A DNA stretch of 19,339 nt from Methanodesulfokora sp964525965 (GTDB taxonomy: Archaea > Korarchaeota > Korarchaeia > Korarchaeales > Korarchaeaceae), in the NCBI GenBank assembly GCA_964525965.1, contig CAZGKA010000053.1, forward strand, positions 1 to 19,339, written 5' to 3'. Positions 1 through 6,091 of this stretch are shown here, piece after piece. The position numbers and the translations under genes were made by a program. The notes below the pieces were generated by a model that searched no databases, was not told the origin of the DNA, and was given only the letters and a program-made list of their open reading frames with translations. Positions within the stretch are counted from its first letter, which is position 1; the number at the start of each line of letters is the position of its first letter.

Positions 1-1140
1 CTGTAGGCTGAGGCGCTTCCCCGGCCTGACAACAACCTTTCTCACCTTGTACCGGTCTCTCTGCTCCAGAAGCGTGTAGCTGCCCCAGGGACGATACACG
101 GTCACGTGGTGCTTGGCCTCGCTTAGCCCCTTGGACAGAAGATCTTTGGTGAGCTCCCTGACCTTCTGAGATTCGCCTCTCGGAAGCACGAGCATGGCAT
201 CCTCTGTATCCACGACTATCAGGTCCCTGACCCCGATCAGGGCCACCAGCTTGTTGCTCACTACCAAGTTCTCGGAGGATTCCCTGGCTATTATCCTTCC
301 CCTGAAGCCGTTCCCCTCATCATCTTTGGGGAGCTCATCGTAAAGGCTATCAAAGCTTCCCACATCGTTCCAGTAGAAGGAGGCCTTCACGACGGCAGCC
401 TTCGAGGTCTTCTCCATGACCCCATACTCCATGGATACGGCCCGAACCTCCGAGTAGATCTTATTTATGTCGTCCTCGGACAGGAACTTCTCGTAGACGT
501 CCGGTATGAACTTTCTAGCTTCCTCCTCAAAGACTCTCTTTCTTATTATGAGTATCCCGCTGTTCCAGAGAGCCCCCTCATCTATCAACCTCTTGGAAAG
601 CTCGATCTCAGGCTTTTCCACGAAGCGCTTGACCTTGCTGACTCCGTCGAACAGCTCCTCCCCCGGCAAGATGTAACCGTAGGCACTGGTGGGGTATCTG
701 GGCTCCACCCCCAGGGTCACCAGGTACTCCTTGGCGGCCGCCTCAGCCCCTCTCTCCATGCAGGATAGAAACTTCTCCTCATCTCTTATCACGTGATCCG
801 AGGGCATAACGTAGGCAATTACATCATCCTCGAACTTCCTGGTCAGGCAGTAGAGAAGAGCTGGTGCTGTGTTCCTCTTTTCAGGCTCCCTCAGGACGTT
901 CTCCTCGCGAAGGTTAAGTTTCACCTCCTCCGCTTGGTTAAGTGCGTGGTAATAGTACTTCTCGTGCGTGACCAAGTAAACGTTCTCCAACCCCACGAGC
1001 TTGACCGCCCTCTCGAGGGACTCTTGGAACAGTGATTTCTCATCAAACATTTTGATGAATTGTTTCGGATAATCATCCCGACTGAGGGGCCAGAGCCTCG
1101 TCCCCCCTCCTCCAGACATCAGTATGGCCACTTTTCGCAT
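1..1140 (-). CDS. manC: Mannose-1-phosphate guanylyltransferase / mannose-6-phosphate isomerase, partial (C-terminus outside window)
   Basis: This enzyme makes GDP-mannose from mannose-1-phosphate and GTP; the two-domain type also interconverts fructose-6-P and mannose-6-P. The product feeds glycan and protein N-glycosylation in the cytosol. The frame is open from ATG at 1140 to the left edge, 380 codons, without a stop. Seen: the nucleotide-binding loop SGGGGTRLWPLSR at residues 9-21 followed by YPKQF, the EPEKRNTAPAL motif at about 85-95, FVEKPE at about 173-178, and WNSGIL further on. The last visible residues, VVVRPGKRLSLQ (about 369-380), match the start of the C-terminal cupin isomerase domain of type II PMI/GMP enzymes, so roughly the last 80-100 residues are missing from the window. 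A TATA box lies about 25 bases upstream, so the message is probably leaderless. The nearby glycosylation-rich surface genes would be natural consumers of its product (inference). Confidence 0.95.
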   Translation of the reverse strand, partial: MRKVAILMSGGGGTRLWPLSRDDYPKQFIKMFDEKSLFQESLERAVKLVGLENVYLVTHEKYYYHALNQAEEVKLNLREENVLREPEKRNTAPALLYCLTRKFEDDVIAYVMPSDHVIRDEEKFLSCMERGAEAAAKEYLVTLGVEPRYPTSAYGYILPGEELFDGVSKVKRFVEKPEIELSKRLIDEGALWNSGILIIRKRVFEEEARKFIPDVYEKFLSEDDINKIYSEVRAVSMEYGVMEKTSKAAVVKASFYWNDVGSFDSLYDELPKDDEGNGFRGRIIARESSENLVVSNKLVALIGVRDLIVVDTEDAMLVLPRGESQKVRELTKDLLSKGLSEAKHHVTVYRPWGSYTLLEQRDRYKVRKVVVRPGKRLSLQ

Positions 1141-1160
1141 GCCTGATCCAACAGCAACTA

Positions 1161-1169
1161 ATTTATAAG
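1161..1169. promoter_or_regulatory. Shared, nearly symmetric TATA box between manC and the heme genes
   Basis: ATTTATAAG reads as CTTATAAAT on the other strand, so both strands carry an archaeal TATA element in a 60-base divergent gap. Its centre is about 25 bases from the manC ATG (leaderless transcript expected) and about 35 bases from the ahbAB ATG (leader of about 10 bases expected). No second TATA-like element is visible in the gap. Promoter function is inferred from spacing. Confidence 0.6.
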
Positions 1170-1200
1170 AGATAAAAAAGTTGTCGAGGATCCGAGGAGG

Positions 1201-2145
1201 ATGTTCAAGGAGAAGACCAGAGAAATCCTTATGGCGCTTCAGTACAGGTTCCCTGTGTCGAGGACGCCTTTCGCAGATCTGGCATCCGATCTCCGGGTTG
1301 ATGAGGAGGATCTCCTGCGGGAGGTGAGGAGGCTCAAGACCAGCGGAGTTATAAAAAGAGTCGGGGCTTATCTGAGCTATCGCGCGGAGGGTAAGGAGTC
1401 CTATCTTGTGGCTGTGAGGGCGGAGGATCATGTGAGCTCCCTCCTCGAGGAGGAGCTCCTGAGGAGGAGCTCGGTCTCACACAACTATCTGAGGAGACAT
1501 CACTACAACATGTGGTTCGTGGTGAAGGGTCGTAGAGCCCTAGACGAGATAAAGGAAATTCTATCCCGATATGATCTGACAGACCATATCGTGTTGAGAT
1601 CGATGAGGACGTACAAGCTGGCCGTGAAGTTCGACCTCTGGAGGGGTGTCTCGAGAAGCCTCCCGGGCATGCTTCCCGAGGAGATACCGCCACCCGAGGA
1701 CCTGGGCCTAGATCCCGAGGTGCTGAAATCCTTGAGGATCCTCCCCTTGGTGAGCAGGCCTTTTCTCGAGATCGCCGAAAGGTTCGGCATTAGCGAAGAT
1801 GATCTGCTGAGCCTCACGGAAAATCTTCTCAGGGAGGGAATTCTCACGGACTATGGGGCGGCGCTTGATGGGGAGAAGCTCAACTTTAAGGTCAACTTCA
1901 TGGTGATGCTGAACTCCGGGGATCCGAACCGCACATGTGAGAGGATATGCACCGAGGTCCCGGAGGCGACGCATGTGGTCCTTAGGGAGCCGATCGGCCG
2001 AGAGTGGCCCTACAGGAGTTACTGCGTTCTCCACGCTGTAGATCCAAAACTCTTAGAGGAGCCTCTCGATAAACTTTCTAGGATCTCCACTGACCTGGTG
2101 ATCGTCCCCAGCGAGAAAAACCTCAAGCCCGGTGTGGTAAGATGA
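1201..2145 (+). CDS. ahbAB: Siroheme decarboxylase, AhbA-AhbB fusion
   Basis: The enzyme decarboxylates siroheme to 12,18-didecarboxysiroheme, the first step of the alternative (archaeal and sulfate-reducer) heme route. AhbA and AhbB are usually two proteins of about 150-170 residues with an Lrp/AsnC fold that form a heterodimer. Here one 314-residue chain holds both. Copy 1 (about 1-160) has a winged helix (FPVSRTPFADLA) and a ligand segment SHNYLRRHHYNMWF at 93-106. Copy 2 (about 170-314) has a second winged helix (LPLVSRPFLEIAERFG) and REWPYRSYCVLHA near 267-277. Context decides against a plain Lrp regulator: its stop overlaps the next ahb gene by ATGA. ATG at 1201 is the only usable start; a GAGGAGG motif abuts it with no spacer, and a weaker GAGGA sits 10 bases upstream. 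Fused NirDL homologues are known, so fusion is not unique. Confidence 0.88.
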   Translation: MFKEKTREILMALQYRFPVSRTPFADLASDLRVDEEDLLREVRRLKTSGVIKRVGAYLSYRAEGKESYLVAVRAEDHVSSLLEEELLRRSSVSHNYLRRHHYNMWFVVKGRRALDEIKEILSRYDLTDHIVLRSMRTYKLAVKFDLWRGVSRSLPGMLPEEIPPPEDLGLDPEVLKSLRILPLVSRPFLEIAERFGISEDDLLSLTENLLREGILTDYGAALDGEKLNFKVNFMVMLNSGDPNRTCERICTEVPEATHVVLREPIGREWPYRSYCVLHAVDPKLLEEPLDKLSRISTDLVIVPSEKNLKPGVVR

Positions 2146-3305
2146 TACCCATCTCTGTCATGGTAACCGGCAGGGGCACGACCTCGTTCAGGATAAAGGG
2201 AAAGTTCGGATTGGGCAGACCCAGCAAGTTCAGTTCTACGATGAGACCTGTCATCACATGGAACATAACCAACAGGTGCAATCTTAGATGCTCCCACTGT
2301 TACATGGATGCCGGGTCCGGCTACGGATCAGAGCTCGACGACTCTGAGACGCTCGAAGTGGTCGAGAGAATAGCCGAGCTCAGCCCACCTTTGGTGATCC
2401 TGAGCGGAGGCGAACCTCTCGTAAGGGAGAATTTGTTTGAGGTAGCTTCTATGATCAGATCTCGCGGAATAAAACTGGCTCTCAGCACTAATGGAACACT
2501 GATAGACCGCGAAGTGGCGAAAAAGCTTCGGAGAACTGGATTTATCTATGTAGGAATAAGCATAGACAGCTCTGACGAGAGATGGAACGATGAGTTCAGG
2601 GGAGTGAAGGGGGCCTTCAGATCCGCTATCGAGGGCGTTAAGAACTGCGTCAGGGAGGGGATTCCCACCGGACTCCGCCTGACCTTGACGGAACAGAACT
2701 GGACAGAGGCTCCTGCTGTCGTGAGACTCGCTCACGAGATAGGCGCTGAGAGGATTACCTTCTACCATCTCTCAGCGGTTGGGAGGGCCAGAGAGCTGAG
2801 CAGGAGCTGGTATCTGACTCCCGAATCCTACTTCAGGCTGATGGATCAGCTCATCGAGCTGGCGGGTAGGTATGCTGGTGAGGTTGAGATAGAGACAACC
2901 TTAGGACCTTTCGACGGTATCTACGTGGCCTGGAAGTTGTCGAGCGATGAGAAAGAGTTTAGATCGTTCCTCGAACTGATCGGAAACCAGGGAGGCTGTG
3001 GGCGCAGAATGATCTCAATATATCCAGACGGATCGGTCCATCCCTGCCAGTTCGTGGACTTCATAAGTTTGGGAAATGCGCTGGAGGAGCCCCTGAACAA
3101 CATGCTCTCGAGAATGGATCCCATATTCACGGACCCGGCCCCTCTGCTCAGAGGTCCTAAATGCTCCAGATGTCCTTTCAAGGAATACTGTGGTGGAGGA
3201 GACAGAGTTAGGGCTTTCCACCTGACCGGAGATATTTACGGTGACGATCCCCAGTGCTTCCTTCCTGTGAATGAGATCTCGTTGAGATATCGATTTCAAC
3301 AGTAA
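2142..3305 (+). CDS. ahbC: 12,18-didecarboxysiroheme deacetylase (radical SAM, AhbC)
   Basis: AhbC removes the two acetate side chains of 12,18-didecarboxysiroheme as radicals, giving Fe-coproporphyrin III. The radical SAM cluster motif CNLRCSHC gives Cys46, Cys50 and Cys53, followed by the SAM-binding GGEP (LSGGEPL). The C-terminal SPASM-type region has Cys286 and Cys302, then CSRCPFKEYC (Cys341, 344, 350) and Cys372, enough for extra Fe-S clusters. The 387-residue length and a roughly 34-residue N-terminal extension before RPVITWNITNRC fit AhbC better than AhbD. The start overlaps the ahbAB stop by four bases (ATGA), indicating translational coupling. It could be confused with other SPASM proteins such as PqqE-like or heme d1 NirJ enzymes; the neighbouring genes settle on AhbC. 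Confidence 0.85.
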   Translation: MIPISVMVTGRGTTSFRIKGKFGLGRPSKFSSTMRPVITWNITNRCNLRCSHCYMDAGSGYGSELDDSETLEVVERIAELSPPLVILSGGEPLVRENLFEVASMIRSRGIKLALSTNGTLIDREVAKKLRRTGFIYVGISIDSSDERWNDEFRGVKGAFRSAIEGVKNCVREGIPTGLRLTLTEQNWTEAPAVVRLAHEIGAERITFYHLSAVGRARELSRSWYLTPESYFRLMDQLIELAGRYAGEVEIETTLGPFDGIYVAWKLSSDEKEFRSFLELIGNQGGCGRRMISIYPDGSVHPCQFVDFISLGNALEEPLNNMLSRMDPIFTDPAPLLRGPKCSRCPFKEYCGGGDRVRAFHLTGDIYGDDPQCFLPVNEISLRYRFQQ

Positions 3306-3310
3306 AAGCG

Positions 3311-3342
3311 TTTATTATCAGGCGTCCCTGTTGATGGGGTGA
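3311..3342 (+). promoter_or_regulatory. TATA-like element and Shine-Dalgarno site upstream of the Met8/CysG-like gene
   Basis: TTTATTA at about 3311-3317 is TATA-like and lies about 35 bases before the start. GGGGTGA at 3336-3342 is a good Shine-Dalgarno match, six bases before a TTG codon at 3349, and it decides for that TTG rather than the internal ATG at 3361. The gene may therefore be transcribed both from the upstream ahb operon and on its own. Confidence 0.5.
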
Positions 3343-3348
3343 ATTTTT

Positions 3349-4008
3349 TTGAGGGTTCCTATGTTCGTGGAGGCTAACGACTTCAGGGTGCTCGTGATAG
3401 GGGGCCTCAGGGAAGGAACGCAGAAAGCTAGGAGATGGATAAATGCGGGGGCTGAAGTGAAGGTTCTCAGCTTGGAGTTCAGCGACGAGCTGGCTAAATT
3501 CTCATCCTCCGGGAAGGTAGATCTGATAAAGGGAGATCTCATGTCGGACAAATTGGAGGAGCTCGTTAAGTGGAGTGACCTGGTCGTCTACGCCGGACCA
3601 CCTATTCCCGAATACGAGGAAAGGGTGATCTCGATTTCACGCAGGGAGAGAAAGCTTCTCAATCTCTCCACAAGCGCTGAGAGGACGCAGGTAGTGATGC
3701 CGATAGAGTGTAGATCTGGGAAAATTCGTGTGGCGGTGACGACGGAGGGACTCAGCACTTTGATCAGTAGAGACGCGGTCAAAAGGCTATGCTCCTACCT
3801 CGATGAGCAGGGGGACATACACTCGCTGTTGGAGGTCATGGGGCATATAAAGAGATACATGAAGGAGCACATAAAGGACCACAGGGTAAGGATGAGACTC
3901 TATCACGTGGTGTACGAGAACCAGGAGGTCAGGAGAACAGCTCTCTCCGACGTTGAAAGGGCCAAAGAGATAGCGGAGGAGATAGTACGCAGGGAAGCAG
4001 GCATATAG
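3349..4008 (+). CDS. Divergent precorrin-2 dehydrogenase / sirohydrochlorin ferrochelatase-like protein (Met8/CysG N-terminal family)
   Basis: Family members oxidise precorrin-2 with NAD to sirohydrochlorin, and some also insert iron to give siroheme, the substrate of AhbAB. The TTG start is supported by a GGGGTGA motif six bases upstream. A Rossmann segment VLVIGGLREGTQKARRWINAG spans about 14-34; its glycine motif is atypical (GGLREG instead of GGGxVG). LNLSTSAERTQVVMP (104-118) aligns without gaps to the CysG stretch around NVVDAP, and VAVTTEGLST (128-137) to VAVSSGGTSP. In this alignment, made from memory, the catalytic Asp104 of CysG (Asp141 of yeast Met8p) is Thr108 and Ser128 is Thr132. 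A helical C-terminal part (about 140-219) is present. It lies between ahbC and ahbD, so a role in siroheme supply is likely, but dehydrogenase activity is doubtful. Confidence 0.8.
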   Translation: MRVPMFVEANDFRVLVIGGLREGTQKARRWINAGAEVKVLSLEFSDELAKFSSSGKVDLIKGDLMSDKLEELVKWSDLVVYAGPPIPEYEERVISISRRERKLLNLSTSAERTQVVMPIECRSGKIRVAVTTEGLSTLISRDAVKRLCSYLDEQGDIHSLLEVMGHIKRYMKEHIKDHRVRMRLYHVVYENQEVRRTALSDVERAKEIAEEIVRREAGI

Positions 4009-4031
4009 ATCTAAACAAAAGACCAATACTT

Positions 4032-5102
4032 GTGTTCTGGGAGGCTACAAAGGCCTGTGAGCTCAGATGTCGCCATTGCAGAGCTGAGGCCATAGAGGAA
4101 CCGCCGCCGGGAGAGCTCAGCACCAGTGAGGCTGAAAGGTTTGTCCGATCACTAGAGCTTTTTGGAGAGCCATTACCCCTGCTAGTGACCACTGGCGGAA
4201 ATCCGCTGAAGAGAAGGGATCTGTGGAGCGTATTGTCCAAGACAAATGTTCCCAAAGCCCTCTCTCCAACAGTCGGGGAGCTTCTCGACAGGTCCATCGA
4301 TGAGATAAGGAGGCACGTGAGATCCGTCTCTATAAGCCTGGATGGAGTGTCGGATACCCATGACGAGATAAGGGGGGTTGAGGGGCACTTCCTGAGGACA
4401 ATAGAAACGATAAAGAAGCTGAGATCGGCAGGGATGAGAGTACAGATAAACACAATAGTGATCAGGAGAAACGTGCTTGAACTCCCGCTCATCCTGAGGA
4501 GGATAGCTGAGCTGGGTGTCCAAGCGTGGGAGCTGTTCTTCTTGGTCAGGGTGGGACGTGGGCTCGAGCTGGAATCCGAGGACTTGACTCCTCAGGAGTA
4601 TGAGGATGTCATGAATTTCCTCTACGAGGCATCACTCTACGGTCCGATAATAAGAACAGTGGAGGGGCCTTTCTTCAGGAGAGTTGTCTTGGAGAGGAGC
4701 AGAGGGATCAAGAGGACATCACATCTCTATGAAAAGCTCAGGGACAAGTTGAGGGAGGTCCTCGGTCCGCCTCCTCTCTCAAGGGCGAGGGCGATGACCT
4801 TCGGGACTAGGGACGGGAAGGGGATCATATTCGTCTCGAGCGAGGGGGACGTCTACCCAAGCGGATTTCTGCCCCTTTCCTTGGGAAATGTCAGGAGCAG
4901 GGAGTTGATAGATATCTACCGTCATGACGAGCTGCTAGTAAAGATAAGAAGGGGCGAGTTCAACGGGAGGTGTGGCTACTGCGAGTATAAGGATATATGC
5001 GGTGGATCCAGGTCAAGGGCGTACGCCGAGGAAGGCGATCCGTTAGGGGAGGATCCAGCCTGTTTGTACAGGCCCAAAAATGGGACTTTCTCCGTCAGGT
5101 GA
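4032..5102 (+). CDS. ahbD: Heme synthase AhbD (radical SAM, Fe-coproporphyrin III decarboxylase); true start uncertain
   Basis: AhbD oxidatively decarboxylates two propionates of Fe-coproporphyrin III to vinyl groups, yielding heme b. From the GTG at 4032 the protein begins FWEATKACELRCRHC, so the radical SAM cysteines are 9, 13 and 16. The C-terminus has CGYCEYKDIC (Cys314, 317, 323) and Cys344 (DPAC), preceded by GDVYPSGFLPLSLGNV, the pattern typical of AhbD with its auxiliary cluster. Oddities: the GTG cuts into the first barrel strand, because the in-frame upstream codons encode NKRPILVFWEAT as family members do, yet no ATG, GTG or TTG lies upstream in frame and no clear ribosome site precedes 4032. 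The SAM-binding motif is TGGNPL instead of GGEP or GGDP. The preceding gene ends 23 bases before the GTG. Confidence 0.85.
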   Translation: MFWEATKACELRCRHCRAEAIEEPPPGELSTSEAERFVRSLELFGEPLPLLVTTGGNPLKRRDLWSVLSKTNVPKALSPTVGELLDRSIDEIRRHVRSVSISLDGVSDTHDEIRGVEGHFLRTIETIKKLRSAGMRVQINTIVIRRNVLELPLILRRIAELGVQAWELFFLVRVGRGLELESEDLTPQEYEDVMNFLYEASLYGPIIRTVEGPFFRRVVLERSRGIKRTSHLYEKLRDKLREVLGPPPLSRARAMTFGTRDGKGIIFVSSEGDVYPSGFLPLSLGNVRSRELIDIYRHDELLVKIRRGEFNGRCGYCEYKDICGGSRSRAYAEEGDPLGEDPACLYRPKNGTFSVR

Positions 5103-5126
5103 TGTTGACCTCGACAGAGCGCACGA

Positions 5127-5147
5127 GGCTCAAGTTTATCTTGAGCC
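5127..5147 (+). repeat. Perfect 8-bp inverted repeat enclosing a TATA-like element before heme O synthase
   Basis: GGCTCAAG (5127-5134) and CTTGAGCC (5140-5147) are exact reverse complements, separated by TTTAT. The element starts 24 bases after the ahbD stop and ends nine bases before the heme O synthase ATG. The loop overlaps the only TATA-like sequence in the gap, and a GGTG ribosome-site candidate follows directly. It could be an operator, a hairpin that affects ribosome access, or an operon-end hairpin; the sequence alone does not decide. Confidence 0.6.
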
Positions 5148-5156
5148 GGTGTCACT

Positions 5157-6023
5157 ATGCAGACGATGACCGTAAAAGACTTCGTTGAGCTTCTCAAGTT
5201 GAAACAGACAGCTTTGCTAGTTTTTACAGCGGTAGCCTCATATTTTGCCGCGCCAGCTCAGAGCTGGAGCCTGAGGACAGCGGCTCTCCTGTTCATATCT
5301 GAGGTGCTAGCAGTCGGTGGAACCACCGCCGTGAACATGTACTTCGACAGAGACATAGATGCCCTCATGGACAGAACAAAGGAAAGACCTCTTCCCGCTG
5401 GGAGGTTAAACCCACCGATCTCGCTGGCCTATGGCCTAGCGGTCTACACCACCGGTCTCGCTCTCAGCCTGACGGTTAGCTTCTACTTGTTTATAACGAT
5501 ACTGCTCGGCTTCGTGTTCGACATATTCGTTTACACACTCTACTTCAAGAGAAAAACTCCTTTGAACATAATATTTGGTGGAGTGGCTGGAGGAATGCCT
5601 GCCATGGGTGGATGGCTAACGAGAACTGGATGCTTCGACCCAGGAGCCCTGCTCGCTTTCTTACTGGTCTTCCTGTGGATACCCATGCACATATGGTTCA
5701 TTTCCATCTACTATCTGGAGGATTATAAGAAATCCAGGGTCCCAATGCTTCCAGTCGTTGTAGGACCTGTCAGGACGGCAAAGTTCATAATGGTCAGCCT
5801 CGTCCTGCTAGAAGCCGTGGTCATGGTCATGACGGCCTTACAGTACGCCACGCTGTTCACCCTCGTGGTCTCGACGCTTCTCACCGCCTTCTCGATAAGG
5901 GTTATGTGGAAGTTCTCGAGGGATCCTAGGCGCGAGGTGGCCAAACAGCTCTTCAAGTTCGCCAGTCCGTACCTGGCCGTGGTCTTTATCTGTATAATAA
6001 TAGGAAGGCTCCTCGGCATCTGA
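5157..6023 (+). CDS. ctaB: Heme O synthase (protoheme IX farnesyltransferase, UbiA family)
   Basis: This membrane prenyltransferase adds a farnesyl (in archaea possibly geranylgeranyl) group to heme b to make heme O for haem-copper oxidases. The protein has 288 residues and about eight or nine hydrophobic segments. The first aspartate-rich motif is N60-x3-D64-x3-D68 within NMYFDRDIDALMDRT. The second conserved loop is EDYKKSRVPMLP from 188. YFKRKTPLNIIFGGVAGG and a GWLTRTG loop are typical of the CtaB/COX10 branch and not of other UbiA enzymes. Two in-frame starts are possible: ATG 5157 or ATG 5166. The second would suit a leaderless transcript from the TATA-like loop at 5135-5139. It follows ahbD by 54 bases, so heme is produced and prenylated by one gene block, implying terminal oxidase genes elsewhere. 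Confidence 0.92.
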   Translation: MQTMTVKDFVELLKLKQTALLVFTAVASYFAAPAQSWSLRTAALLFISEVLAVGGTTAVNMYFDRDIDALMDRTKERPLPAGRLNPPISLAYGLAVYTTGLALSLTVSFYLFITILLGFVFDIFVYTLYFKRKTPLNIIFGGVAGGMPAMGGWLTRTGCFDPGALLAFLLVFLWIPMHIWFISIYYLEDYKKSRVPMLPVVVGPVRTAKFIMVSLVLLEAVVMVMTALQYATLFTLVVSTLLTAFSIRVMWKFSRDPRREVAKQLFKFASPYLAVVFICIIIGRLLGI

Positions 6024-6038
6024 GGAAGCCGCTTCCTC
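6022..6038 (+). repeat. 8-bp inverted repeat at the end of the heme block
   Basis: GAGGAAGC and GCTTCCTC are exact reverse complements around a single C; the first arm begins inside the TGA stop codon of heme O synthase. No T-run follows, so it is not a textbook archaeal terminator. It may be an RNA 3'-end hairpin or chance. Confidence 0.4.
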
Positions 6039-6054
6039 GCGCGCCTATGTTACC

Positions 6055-6062
6055 TTTTATAG
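6055..6062 (+). promoter_or_regulatory. TATA box for the thiI-smc-scpAB operon
   Basis: TTTTATAG, preceded by a purine-poor stretch (TTACC), lies about 33 bases before the thiI ATG at 6092. This gives an expected leader of roughly 5-10 bases. It is the only good promoter candidate seen ahead of thiI, smc, scpA and scpB. Confidence 0.5.
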
Positions 6063-6091
6063 TCCCGTCCTCTGATTTTTTCTAGGTTGGG

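Noticed and set aside
793..1035. Plus-strand open frame of 80 codons
   Set aside because: It lies wholly inside manC on the opposite strand, whose protein motifs are unmistakable; no ribosome site or family signal.
1201..2145. Lrp/AsnC transcription regulator
   Set aside because: The fold matches, but the duplicated organisation, the SHNYLRRHHYN and WPYRSY segments and the ATGA overlap with ahbC fit siroheme decarboxylase.
3929..4492. Minus-strand open frame of 187 codons, Ser/Leu/Thr rich
   Set aside because: Antisense shadow of AhbD and the end of the preceding gene; low-complexity composition typical of reversed Glu/Arg-rich sequence.
6022..6038. Rho-independent style terminator
   Set aside because: The hairpin is perfect, but the following bases are GC-rich with no T-run, so it is recorded only as an inverted repeat.
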